A stretch of 64,000 nucleotides of DNA from Anabaena sp. UHCC 0204 (GTDB taxonomy: Bacteria; Cyanobacteriota; Cyanobacteriia; Cyanobacteriales; Nostocaceae): assembly GCF_009711975.1 (NCBI RefSeq), contig NZ_VIKW01000003.1:234986-298985 (forward strand). Direction: 5' to 3'. The notes beneath the pieces were generated by a model. It worked only from the letters and a program-made list of their open reading frames with translations. It had not been told where the DNA came from and made no database searches. How positions within the stretch are numbered: position 1 is the first letter of the stretch; each line of letters begins with the position of its first letter. Shown piece after piece: positions 56,787 to 64,000 of the stretch. The position numbers were made by a program, and so were the translations under genes.

Positions 56787-57024
56787 AAAATTGAAAATTA
56801 AAAATGATGGTTTGAATATGGGTGAAGGTCAGAAAAAAATCTGTTATGATTTGCTGTTGAGATTTTTTTCTGTGTTTATTCTCCATTCAAGAGCAGTAAT
56901 TTTCGGTGTGGGATTTGGGGGAAAGTCCTCAGTTAGTTCTGACACATCAATTTTCAATTCCAGCAGCAGTGACGAATCCTCATCTTTAAATTTTGCATTT
57001 TTAATTTTTAATTTTTAATTGCTT
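56787..57024. other. Intergenic spacer with TTTTTAATT repeats
   Basis: The spacer between cbiT and cdsA has AATTGAAAATTAAAAATGATG at its start and TTTTTAATTTTTAATTTTTAA at its end, a tandem AT-rich array like the one before cbiT. An open frame across it (from 56791) has no recognisable domain and biased Ser/Phe content. Confidence 0.55.
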
Positions 57025-57915
57025 ATGCCCTGGCCTCGAATTATTAGTGGAATTATTGCGATTATCATGGCGCTATCATCAACCCTATTAGGAGGTTGGT
57101 ACTTTACAGTGGCGATCGCTATTGTCGTATTTTTAGGTCAACAAGAATATTTTAATTTGGTGCGATCGCGCGGGATCACACCATCAGTAATAATTACTAT
57201 GTTTGTCAGTCAGGTATTGTTGGCAATTTCTACTCTGGATGGTAGTTTAGCTGATGCTATTATGCCCATAGCCGGCACACTCATTTGTTTTTACCTCCTG
57301 TTTCAGCCCAAATTAGCCACCATTGCTGATATTTCTGCTTCTATTATGGGGTTATTTTATGTAGGTTATTTACCAAATTATTGGGTACGGTTACGAGGAA
57401 TTAATCATGCTGTTACCATCAATTTGCCTTTAGGTGGTTACTGGCCATCTAATTGGCAAGATATCAGCCAAGGCAATTTTACTTCTTTGCCAACAGGTTT
57501 AACCGCGACAATTCTCTCTTTCTTTTGTATCTGGGCAGCGGATATTGGTGCTTATATTTTTGGTAAATTCTTTGGTAAAACTCGTTTATCGGATATTAGT
57601 CCCAAAAAAACTGTGGAAGGTGCGGTTTTTGGCATTAGTGCCAGTGTTGCTGTTGCTATCGCAGGAGCTTATTTTCTCCATTTTCCCCACTGGTTAATTG
57701 CTGGTGTAACATTGGGTTTGATTATCGGTATTGCTAGTTTATTAGGCGATTTAACAGAATCCTTGCTTAAACGTGATGCAGGAGTCAAAGATTCAGGACA
57801 ATTAATCCCTGGCCATGGTGGTATTTTAGATCGAACCGATAGTTATATTTTCACTGCTCCTCTAGTTTATTATTTTGTGACATTGCTTTTACCTTTGTTA
57901 GAAAAAACTCTTTAA
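57025..57915 (+). CDS. cdsA: Phosphatidate cytidylyltransferase CdsA
   Basis: CdsA makes CDP-diacylglycerol, the branch point of phospholipid synthesis. The product has about 296 residues from ATG 57025; an upstream TTG at 57019 is less likely. It has about eight membrane helices and the C-terminal family signature SLLKRDAGVKDSGQLIPGHG followed by GILDR (about 248-272). KTVEGAVFG and WAADIGAYIFGKFFGKTRL are also family features. It is a membrane protein of the inner membrane. Confidence 0.95.
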   Translation: MPWPRIISGIIAIIMALSSTLLGGWYFTVAIAIVVFLGQQEYFNLVRSRGITPSVIITMFVSQVLLAISTLDGSLADAIMPIAGTLICFYLLFQPKLATIADISASIMGLFYVGYLPNYWVRLRGINHAVTINLPLGGYWPSNWQDISQGNFTSLPTGLTATILSFFCIWAADIGAYIFGKFFGKTRLSDISPKKTVEGAVFGISASVAVAIAGAYFLHFPHWLIAGVTLGLIIGIASLLGDLTESLLKRDAGVKDSGQLIPGHGGILDRTDSYIFTAPLVYYFVTLLLPLLEKTL

Positions 57916-58018
57916 CAGGAACTACAATGAGCTTTAATATCCCGTTACCAATGTCAGTCAAAATAGCAGGGTAATTTACAGTAATTTCCGTGAATATTCA
58001 GGTTGGATATTTTCATGA

Positions 58019-58732
58019 TTATGGGTTAACGTTGATGCGTCCATAGCAACTTAGTTGACCTGGTATCAAAGAAATTTCTTGGATATCAACATCTGTTCCT
58101 AGATTTATAATATAAGGAGAATTCCTGTCTAAAAGAACATCTTGATGGGTCTTAATTTGGACTTTTGTCAATTGCAGTTCTTGGCCGTTAAGTAGTTCTA
58201 ACCCTAAATAAACATTGAAGAATACCCCTTCAGGATCAGAGATAGGAATACCATTGAGGATCAATAGCTGATTGTCAAGGGTGATTTTTCGCCAAGTAAT
58301 GGACTTGGAATTGAGGCTACATTCTGGTAATACTGTAACCAGGACATCATTTATAGCATTCGCTAATAATGGAGATGAAAGGGAATTATTAAGATCCTGT
58401 TCCTCTACTACCAGCTTACCCATCACAGGTACTACTGCTGATAATTGCAGCGGTTGTCCTTTGAGGATTGAGGCCACATTAAGCTGTATGTTTTCTGCCT
58501 CAAGTTCGATTTGTGTGATAGAAAGACCTTGATACACCGCGTGACTAGCAGAAATAGATAGCCCTGGAATACAGCCTGCAAGAAGTTGGCGATCGCTTGC
58601 TTTGATTTGTACCTCTAAATGAGATACTTGAGACAGTTGGGTTCTTAACCATAGTTTGATCGCTGATGTTAAAACTTTTGTAATTATCCTAACTTTTCTG
58701 TTATGTGTATTCGAGGAACTTGGTTTTATCAT
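58019..58732 (-). CDS. DUF2993 (LmeA-like) protein
   Basis: The 237-residue protein has the DUF2993 pattern: SQVSHLEVQIKASDRQLLAG near 37-56, LSITQIELEAENIQLNVASI near 69-90, and VDIQEISLIPGQLSCYGRI at the end. A basic N-terminus without a clear signal peptide suggests membrane association or cytosolic location. The family includes LmeA of mycobacteria, which binds phospholipids; the cyanobacterial role is unknown. It converges with cdsA. Confidence 0.85.
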   Translation of the reverse strand: MIKPSSSNTHNRKVRIITKVLTSAIKLWLRTQLSQVSHLEVQIKASDRQLLAGCIPGLSISASHAVYQGLSITQIELEAENIQLNVASILKGQPLQLSAVVPVMGKLVVEEQDLNNSLSSPLLANAINDVLVTVLPECSLNSKSITWRKITLDNQLLILNGIPISDPEGVFFNVYLGLELLNGQELQLTKVQIKTHQDVLLDRNSPYIINLGTDVDIQEISLIPGQLSCYGRINVNP

Positions 58733-58872
58733 TTTCCGACGGTTCTATCAATATAGATATGATCAGTTTTTAAGGAACTTAAACAGTCCTTAACCTTAGC
58801 ACTGAAGTTTGTTAATAACCAAGTGCAAACATTAGTTGTTTACGTATTCAACACAAAATCAACAATTTTCAG

Positions 58873-59646
58873 ATGGAGGCACGGTTACAAAAAATTATCG
58901 CTCAATGGGGTATTGCCTCACGACGTGAAGCTGAAGAAATGATTAAGCAATCACGAGTGTATGTTAATGGAATATTGGCACATTTAGGTCAAAAAGTCGA
59001 TCCCCAGCTAGATAAAATCTCCATTGATGGTAAACCTGTGTTGGTAGAACAGCGTCCATCCTTGATGTATCTATTAGTGCATAAACCCACAGGATTTGTA
59101 TCTACTTGCTATGATCCTCAAGGAAGAGCAACTGTGTTAGATCTGCTACCACCAGAATTAAGACAGGGATCGGGTATTCACCCTGTCGGCCGCTTAGATG
59201 TAGACTCTACGGGAGCATTAATCTTGACAAATGATGGGGAACTAACTTATGGACTTACCCATCCGAGTCATAGTATTTGTAAAACATATCGTGTTGTCGT
59301 TCAAGGACATCCCCCAGCAAAAGTTCTCAAAATGTGGAGTCAGGGTGTAGTTCTAGAAGGAAAAATGACCAGACCTGCTCAGGTGCATTTAATTGCCAGT
59401 TATCCTGATCAAAGCTGTTTAAAAATTGTCTTACAGGAGGGAAGAAACCGCCAAATCCGCCGTGTAGCTCAACAATTAGGATATCCAGTTATTCAACTAC
59501 ATCGGACAGCGATTGGTTCAATTCAATTAGAAACGTCAATAACACCTTTTTTGCCAGTTGGGAAATATCGTCATCTCACTGGAGATGAGATTAGTTTTTT
59601 AAATAAGCAGATAAATCGCACACCTATTAAGACAAAGCTGAGTTAA
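58873..59646 (+). CDS. RsuA/RluB-family pseudouridine synthase
   Basis: The 257-residue protein has an N-terminal S4 RNA-binding domain (about 1-60, RLQKIIAQWGIASRREAEEM). The catalytic core has GRLDVDSTGALILTNDG (about 113-129) with the nucleophilic Asp, followed by the LTHPSHSICKTYRV and EGRNRQIRRVAQQLGYPVIQLHR motifs. It modifies uridine in rRNA, probably 23S (RluB-like). It lies 16 bp before the RodZ-like gene, so an operon is likely. Confidence 0.93.
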   Translation: MEARLQKIIAQWGIASRREAEEMIKQSRVYVNGILAHLGQKVDPQLDKISIDGKPVLVEQRPSLMYLLVHKPTGFVSTCYDPQGRATVLDLLPPELRQGSGIHPVGRLDVDSTGALILTNDGELTYGLTHPSHSICKTYRVVVQGHPPAKVLKMWSQGVVLEGKMTRPAQVHLIASYPDQSCLKIVLQEGRNRQIRRVAQQLGYPVIQLHRTAIGSIQLETSITPFLPVGKYRHLTGDEISFLNKQINRTPIKTKLS

Positions 59647-59662
59647 GGAGTAAAGGGAAAGC

Positions 59663-60424
59663 ATGAAATGGTTCAGAAAGAAGGAAGAACAGCCAATCAA
59701 ACCTTCTATCAAGGAACACCAATCCGAAAAGTTGGCACAAATTGGCGCTCAATTAGCTGCACTCCGTCAAGAGAAAAATTTAACTCTTGATGAGTTAGTC
59801 GTAACGACCAGAATTCCTCGACGACTTTTGCAAGCAATCGAAGAAGGCAAGTTAACTGACTTACCAGAACCCATTTATATTCAAGGCTTTATTAGACAGT
59901 TTGCAGACGCTTTAGGTATCAAAGGAGGGGAATTTGCCAGTCATTTTCCTATTGGTTCTCAATCGGTGGGTTTTCAATCCACAAAAAAAGGCCTAAATAT
60001 TCCTCAATTACGTCCTATTCATCTCTACCTGTTCTATATTGCGCTGATCTTTTGCTCTGTTAATGGTTTATCGCAATTATTGAATAATGCCTCCTTGCAG
60101 GCAAATAATAGCCAAATTCAACCCAATACACAAGCAAAATTAACAAACGCGGAAACAACAGGGAATAACAATTCACAGTCTGTACAAGTTGGTGTTACTT
60201 TAAAGGCATCTTCTTGGATTAGTGTAGTTACCGATGGCAAAACCGCCTTTGAAGGAGTTTTACCAGAGGGTTCTAGTCGCACTTGGAAAGCCACTAAACA
60301 ACTAACAGTAAAAACTAATAATGCTGGAGGCGTTTTAATGAGCGTCAATCAGCAGAAACCAAAGGAAATGGGAGAAATGGGGAAAACTCAAGAAATTAAA
60401 ATTGCTGCTAAACCAAACTTATAG
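59663..60424 (+). CDS. RodZ-like helix-turn-helix protein with C-terminal DUF4115 domain
   Basis: The 253-residue protein has a basic start, then a RodZ-type helix-turn-helix (about 24-90; IGAQLAALRQEKNLTLDELV and LPEPIYIQGFIRQFADALGI). A single transmembrane helix lies near 117-137 (IHLYLFYIALIFCSVNGL). A periplasmic beta-rich domain follows (about 170-235; TLKASSWISVVTDGKTAFEG). In rod-shaped bacteria RodZ links MreB to peptidoglycan synthesis. The preceding pseudouridine synthase gene is 16 bp upstream. Confidence 0.88.
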   Translation: MKWFRKKEEQPIKPSIKEHQSEKLAQIGAQLAALRQEKNLTLDELVVTTRIPRRLLQAIEEGKLTDLPEPIYIQGFIRQFADALGIKGGEFASHFPIGSQSVGFQSTKKGLNIPQLRPIHLYLFYIALIFCSVNGLSQLLNNASLQANNSQIQPNTQAKLTNAETTGNNNSQSVQVGVTLKASSWISVVTDGKTAFEGVLPEGSSRTWKATKQLTVKTNNAGGVLMSVNQQKPKEMGEMGKTQEIKIAAKPNL

Positions 60425-60454
60425 AATAGAGTAAAATTTTGGATTGCTCTTAAT

Positions 60455-60600
60455 TAATTGACAATTGACAATGGGTGATTTGGTTTAAAACCTCTCTTTT
60501 CAAGGAAAGAGTAAGAAAAAACTTTCCTTACTTTCGATCCTCTACACTTTTGGGAGAGGTAATTTTCCATTATCCATTGTCAATTGTTGAAAGGTTACTA
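60455..60600. repeat. Dispersed ~120-bp repeat, copy B
   Basis: After TTGACAATTGACAATGGGTG come ATTTGGTTTAAAACCTCTCT, AGGAAAGAGTAAGAAAAAAC and TTTCCTTACT, ending CATTGTCAATTGTTGAAAGG. The order and wording parallel 50565-50690. The outer TTGACAATTGACAATG and CATTGTCAATTG are inverted relative to each other. Confidence 0.65.
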
Positions 60601-60685
60601 ACTACGCCAATCCAGGAAAAATCTCAGGTGCTGATGATTGATTAAGCCGAAATCGTTAATTTCAAATCCACAATCACCTCATTTA

Positions 60686-62191
60686 TCACTGTCTATGAGC
60701 GCGTCCGTAACGGAGAGTAAGAGTTTTTAAGCGATCGCCTAAATCTGGCGTTAATACACCTGCTTGGTAACGCCATTCCCAATTTCCTTGTGCTGTACTC
60801 GGAAAATTCATCCGGGCTTCATTTCCCAACCCTAATACATCCTGTAACGGAATAATTGCTTGATTGGCGATCGAACTCAAAGCTAATCTAATTAAATCCC
60901 AGTTTATCCCGTCAGGACTAATACAACCCAAATACAACAACAAATTTTGCTTTTCGTAATCATTCGCAGCATTAAACCAGCCCACAGTCGTATCATTGTC
61001 GTGAGTGCCAGTATAAACTACAGCATTGCGAGTGTAGTTAAAGGGTAAAAACGGATTACCGGGATCAGAACCAAAAGCAAACTGTAATACCTTCATCCCT
61101 GGAAACTCAAACTGATCTCGCAGTGCTTCTACCTCTGGCGTAATGATCCCCAAATCTTCCGCCAAAACAGGTAACTTACCCAACCGCTTTCTAATAGTTT
61201 CAAACAAAGCTACACCAGGCGCTTCAATCCATTCGCCATTCATAGCCGTTTCTTCCCCTTGGGGTACAGCCCAATAAGCTTCAAAACCCCGGAAGTGATC
61301 AATGCGAATTATATCCACATAATCCAACATCGCCTCAAAGCGCAAGATCCACCATTTAAAGTCTTGTTTTTGCAATTCTTCCCAGTTATAAACCGGATTG
61401 CCCCATAATTGACCAGTGGCGCTAAAGTAATCTGGTGGTACACCCGCCATTAAAGCCACTTCGCCCGTTTCTTCATCTAAAGCAAAAATATCTGGATTCG
61501 CCCAAACATCAGCACTATCATGAGCTACATAAATGGGGATATCACCAATAATATCTATACCATTCTCATTAGCATAATTTTTGAGTTCTGACCACTGACG
61601 GAAAAACTCATATTGGACAAACTTGTAATAAAAAATCTCCTCTGCTAACTCTTTTTCAATTTTGGCTAAAGCTACTGGTTCACGCTTTGCCAATTCCGGT
61701 TGCCAATTATGCCAGCTTTTACCCTTTTGGGCATCTTTTATCGCCATAAATAGCGCATAATTATTTAACCAATAGCCTTTATCAGCACAAAACTTAGCAA
61801 AAGCTTGTTTCTGCTGGGAATTTGCTTTAGTTTTAAAATCCTCACAAGCTTTAATGAGTAGATTGACCTTAATAGGGATAACTTCGTTAAAATCTACTTT
61901 ATTTACTGGAAAATCTGGTAAATCAGCTAAATCTTCTTCAATTAACAAACCCTCATCTAATAACTTATCGGGACTAATCAAAAAGTAATTTCCCGCCATT
62001 GCGGAGTAGCACATATAGGGAGAATTACCATAACCAGTTGGACCTAGAGGTAAAACTTGCCAATATTGTTGATGACTATCTTTGAGAAAATCAATAAACC
62101 GATAAGCTTCCAAACCTAAATCCCCAATACCAAAACGACTGGGGAAAGAACTAGGATGCAGTAAAATACCACTTGATCTAGGAAAAGGCAT
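60686..62191 (-). CDS. malQ: 4-alpha-glucanotransferase MalQ (amylomaltase)
   Basis: MalQ transfers alpha-1,4-glucan chains and works in glycogen turnover. The 501-residue protein opens SSGILLHPSSFPSRFGIGDL and has the GH77 features FDVVW-like region DIIGDIPIYVAHDSADVWAN, RIDHFRGFEAYW, the catalytic LAEDLG and TGTHDNDTTVGW. Length agrees with bacterial MalQ. The upstream 351-bp region has no recognisable gene. Confidence 0.95.
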   Translation of the reverse strand: MPFPRSSGILLHPSSFPSRFGIGDLGLEAYRFIDFLKDSHQQYWQVLPLGPTGYGNSPYMCYSAMAGNYFLISPDKLLDEGLLIEEDLADLPDFPVNKVDFNEVIPIKVNLLIKACEDFKTKANSQQKQAFAKFCADKGYWLNNYALFMAIKDAQKGKSWHNWQPELAKREPVALAKIEKELAEEIFYYKFVQYEFFRQWSELKNYANENGIDIIGDIPIYVAHDSADVWANPDIFALDEETGEVALMAGVPPDYFSATGQLWGNPVYNWEELQKQDFKWWILRFEAMLDYVDIIRIDHFRGFEAYWAVPQGEETAMNGEWIEAPGVALFETIRKRLGKLPVLAEDLGIITPEVEALRDQFEFPGMKVLQFAFGSDPGNPFLPFNYTRNAVVYTGTHDNDTTVGWFNAANDYEKQNLLLYLGCISPDGINWDLIRLALSSIANQAIIPLQDVLGLGNEARMNFPSTAQGNWEWRYQAGVLTPDLGDRLKTLTLRYGRAHRQ

Positions 62192-62542
62192 AGTTAATTG
62201 TAAATATGAGTAGATTGTTTATGAGGACTTAGACAAATGTTACATTCAATTTATTTTGTAGAGTGTGTCAAATATTAAAAATATTTTGATTCTTAACAAA
62301 CTATCTAGTCTGACCCATGGTACTCAAATATCACCTGCCCAAGTCCTGTTTATAACTAACAATCGAGAACTTCATTGAAGTTATCATGGTATAGTTAATA
62401 TAGATAGATTCTCAGTATAAAGAAATAGTAAAAATTGTAAAGGAATACGAAGATTTTGATTGCAAGTTTTACACAGCAAACATTTCTATAATTACTCGGA
62501 TGTCTAAGAAGTTAAATTTTATTCTCTGTTGAGGAGTTCTAT
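62192..62542. other. Divergent intergenic region upstream of malQ and bacteriohemerythrin
   Basis: The 351-bp AT-rich spacer must hold promoters for malQ and the hemerythrin gene. I see no gene, tRNA or strong hairpin. GAGGAG at about 62532-62537 is the ribosome-binding site for the next gene. Confidence 0.5.
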
Positions 62543-63418
62543 ATGAGTATTAAAATCGCGCAATGGCGACCGGAGTATGAAACAGGCAATGATATTATTG
62601 ATGAGCAGCATAAAAGTTTATTTAGTACCATTAATGCGCTAAATAGTGCGATGTTGGAGGGACAGGGCGAAGCGTTATTAGGAAAAACACTTGATAGTTT
62701 AAAAGACTATACCACAGTTCATTTCGACACTGAAGAAAAATTCATGCTCGACCATAAATATCCAGATTATGTAGAACATAAGCAGAAGCATGAAGCCCTT
62801 AAAGCCAAGGTTTTGAGCTTTGAGAAGAAAAATTATGATGACTTATCCAAGTTAACAAATGCAGTTTCTCACTTTTTAACTGATTGGTTAATTCATCACA
62901 TTAAAGATGAAGACAAAAAGATGATTTCATTTTGCCGTCATGGTCATTGGAGTGAGTCTAAAACTGATCATATCTCATCGGTTTCTAGTGATAATAAACT
63001 AGAGATTGCACAATGGCGGACCGAGTACGAAACAGGCTATATCCTCATTGATAATCAACATCAAAGCCTTTTCCATGCTATTAATGCTCTCAATAGTGCC
63101 ATGCTAGTAGGGAGAGGAGAAGAATTACTAGAAAGAACTTTAGAAAGTCTGAAAATTTACACAACTATTCATTTTGAAACCGAAGAAGAATTTATGCTTA
63201 AAAATAATTATCCAGGCTACCTGGAGCATAAGGCAAAACATGAACTCCTGCGGCAACAAGTAGAAGAGTTTAATCAACAAATAAAGATACAAAATACATC
63301 TCAGATTACTATTACTGTATCCCATTTTTTGACAGATTGGCTGATCCATCACATTAAAGATGAAGACAAGAAAATGATTGCTTTTCTACGCCAAAAACGA
63401 GAACAAAAACAGAAATAA
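62543..63418 (+). CDS. Tandem-domain bacteriohemerythrin
   Basis: This 291-residue protein has two hemerythrin domains (about 1-132 and 150-285), each starting IAQWR[PT]EYETGxxxIDxQHxSLF. Each has the di-iron ligand set: QHKSLF, HFDTEEKFM, HKQKHEALK and HIKDEDKKM in domain 1, with matching residues in domain 2. They bind O2 reversibly through a di-iron centre. The two domains are very similar (last ~15 residues LTDWLIHHIKDEDKKMI identical), so the duplication is recent or maintained by conversion. GAGGAG precedes the ATG. The Nudix gene follows 6 bp later. Confidence 0.92.
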   Translation: MSIKIAQWRPEYETGNDIIDEQHKSLFSTINALNSAMLEGQGEALLGKTLDSLKDYTTVHFDTEEKFMLDHKYPDYVEHKQKHEALKAKVLSFEKKNYDDLSKLTNAVSHFLTDWLIHHIKDEDKKMISFCRHGHWSESKTDHISSVSSDNKLEIAQWRTEYETGYILIDNQHQSLFHAINALNSAMLVGRGEELLERTLESLKIYTTIHFETEEEFMLKNNYPGYLEHKAKHELLRQQVEEFNQQIKIQNTSQITITVSHFLTDWLIHHIKDEDKKMIAFLRQKREQKQK

Positions 63419-63424
63419 ATAATT

Positions 63425-63856
63425 ATGACTTACAGAAATCCTGCTCCTACTGTTGATATCATTATTGAATTAATTGATAGACCTCATCGCCCCATTATCC
63501 TGATTGAAAGACATAATGAACCTTTAGGTTGGGCGCTACCCGGTGGTTTCGTTGATTATGGCGAAGCTGTGGAAAAGGCAGCTATGAGGGAAGCAGAGGA
63601 AGAAATAGGTTTAAAAATAGAGTTAATCGAACAGTTATTAGTTTATTCTGATCCTAGTCGTGATCCTCGTCAACATACGATTAGTATCGTATTTTTAGCA
63701 ACAGCTATAGGTGAACCTTTCGCTGGTGATGATGCTAAAAGTGTGGGTATTTTCGAGCCTTGGTGTGTTCCTGGTAATTTATGTTTTGATCATAACCGGA
63801 TTCTGCGGGATTATTGGCAATATCGTCATTATGGAATACGTCCCCGGTTAGGGTAA
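63425..63856 (+). CDS. Nudix hydrolase
   Basis: The 143-residue protein has a complete Nudix box GGFVDYGEAVEKAAMREAEE followed by EIGL (about 39-62), matching G-x5-E-x7-R-E-U-x-E-E-x-G-U. The box binds Mg2+ and hydrolyses nucleoside diphosphate derivatives. Upstream context is ADP-ribose- or 8-oxo-dGTP-like by family, but the substrate cannot be assigned. It starts 6 bp after the hemerythrin stop, so the genes probably share a transcript. Confidence 0.9.
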   Translation: MTYRNPAPTVDIIIELIDRPHRPIILIERHNEPLGWALPGGFVDYGEAVEKAAMREAEEEIGLKIELIEQLLVYSDPSRDPRQHTISIVFLATAIGEPFAGDDAKSVGIFEPWCVPGNLCFDHNRILRDYWQYRHYGIRPRLG

Positions 63857-63884
63857 GTAGGTTGGCCTAAAACGCCAGAAATTA

Positions 63885-63914
63885 TAAGAAAAAAGGTGAG
63901 CTTTTTAGCCCACC
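63885..63914 (-). terminator. Rho-independent terminator of the minus-strand transketolase gene
   Basis: On the minus strand GGTGGGC-TAAAAA-GCTCACC (63914 to 63895) forms a 7-bp stem with one G-U pair, followed by TTTTTTCT. It lies 28 bp downstream of the transketolase stop codon and would also face the convergent Nudix transcript. Confidence 0.82.
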
Positions 63915-63942
63915 CAAAAAATCAGAGAATATCCTGTGATAA

Positions 63943-64000
63943 TTAAGCTAACAAAGCTTTGGCTTTAGCTAAAACATTATCAACAGTGAAGCCAAACTTC
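63943..64000 (-). CDS. tkt: Transketolase, C-terminal end (cut by window edge)
   Basis: The last 19 codons read KFGFTVDNVLAKAKALLA then TAA (63943-63945). This matches the conserved C-terminal helix of transketolase (FGFT-x-[ED]N-[IV]-x-AK). Transketolase shuttles two-carbon units in the Calvin cycle and pentose phosphate pathway. The rest lies beyond the window. A terminator follows at 63885-63914. Confidence 0.75.
   Translation of the reverse strand, partial: KFGFTVDNVLAKAKALLA

Noticed and set aside
56791-57018. 75-codon open frame between cbiT and cdsA
   Set aside because: It starts in an AT-rich repeat and has no recognisable motif; the true gene is cdsA.

Overview
The window looks like chromosomal DNA of a filamentous, probably heterocyst-forming cyanobacterium (Nostocales: Anabaena/Dolichospermum/Nostoc-like). 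This rests on an AT-rich base composition, many GCGATCGC (HIP1) octamers, typical cyanobacterial genes (chlI, a LivF/NatE-like ATPase, a DUF2301 membrane protein, WD40/AAA-like proteins, pentapeptide-repeat proteins, Uma2 nucleases), and many short tandem heptamer repeats and small MITE-like palindromes between genes. The genus call is inference; no marker gene was compared. Most genes are core housekeeping genes interleaved with accessory signalling and defence genes. No prophage, transposase or CRISPR array was seen.

Layout. 1-0.6 kb: 5' end of thiC (minus) behind a clear TPP riboswitch, then a small MITE. 0.6-2.6 kb: a large pentapeptide-repeat protein and an unrecognised two-copy-domain protein (minus). 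3.1-6.9 kb: an iron ABC uptake operon (futA-futB-futC type). 7-9.5 kb: pyrB and mgtE, the latter with a potentially structured leader. 9.8-15 kb: cell-envelope genes murJ, an exported pentapeptide protein and an LCP protein, then manC. 15.3-24.3 kb: a UbiB/ABC1 kinase-like protein, then two neighbouring AAA-like ATPase proteins, one fused to a GGDEF domain and one to 14 WD40 repeats, then a two-gene ABC-2 exporter. 24.3-28.1 kb (minus): a DUF4351 fragment, an Rpn-like DUF4351 protein, a zinc-ribbon Ser/Thr kinase and an alpha/beta hydrolase. 28.3-32.5 kb: a SagB-type oxidoreductase and pheT. 32.8-39.3 kb: an accessory block with one Uma2 gene, a 1301-residue Type IIG restriction-modification enzyme, and two tandemly duplicated Uma2 genes. 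39.4-46.9 kb: chlI, trmJ-like, a penicillin-binding/beta-lactamase-like protein, a ParD/ParE pair, dprA, DUF2301 and a Tat-lipoprotein beta-carbonic anhydrase. 47-53 kb: LivF-type ATPase, ferredoxin, hisZ with a translationally coupled J-domain/TPR protein, inositol monophosphatase, secreted nuclease, [2Fe-2S] ferredoxin, tRNA-Ser(GGA) and tatA. 53-64 kb: tandem Ser/Thr kinases, cbiT, cdsA, DUF2993, a pseudouridine synthase, a RodZ-like protein, malQ, a double bacteriohemerythrin, a Nudix hydrolase and the 3' end of transketolase.

Functional threads. Iron uptake (futABC), Mg uptake (mgtE) and Mg insertion into protoporphyrin (chlI) all occur here but in separate units. The envelope genes at 9.8-14 kb fit lipid II flipping and attachment of glycopolymers. 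The most interesting accessory material is the AAA-like pair (GGDEF and double WD40 propeller), where the first protein carries His in place of the Walker B Asp, and the Type IIG/Uma2 block with a recent Uma2 duplication and a coiled-coil minisatellite. Several dispersed repeat families are present in two or more copies within the window.
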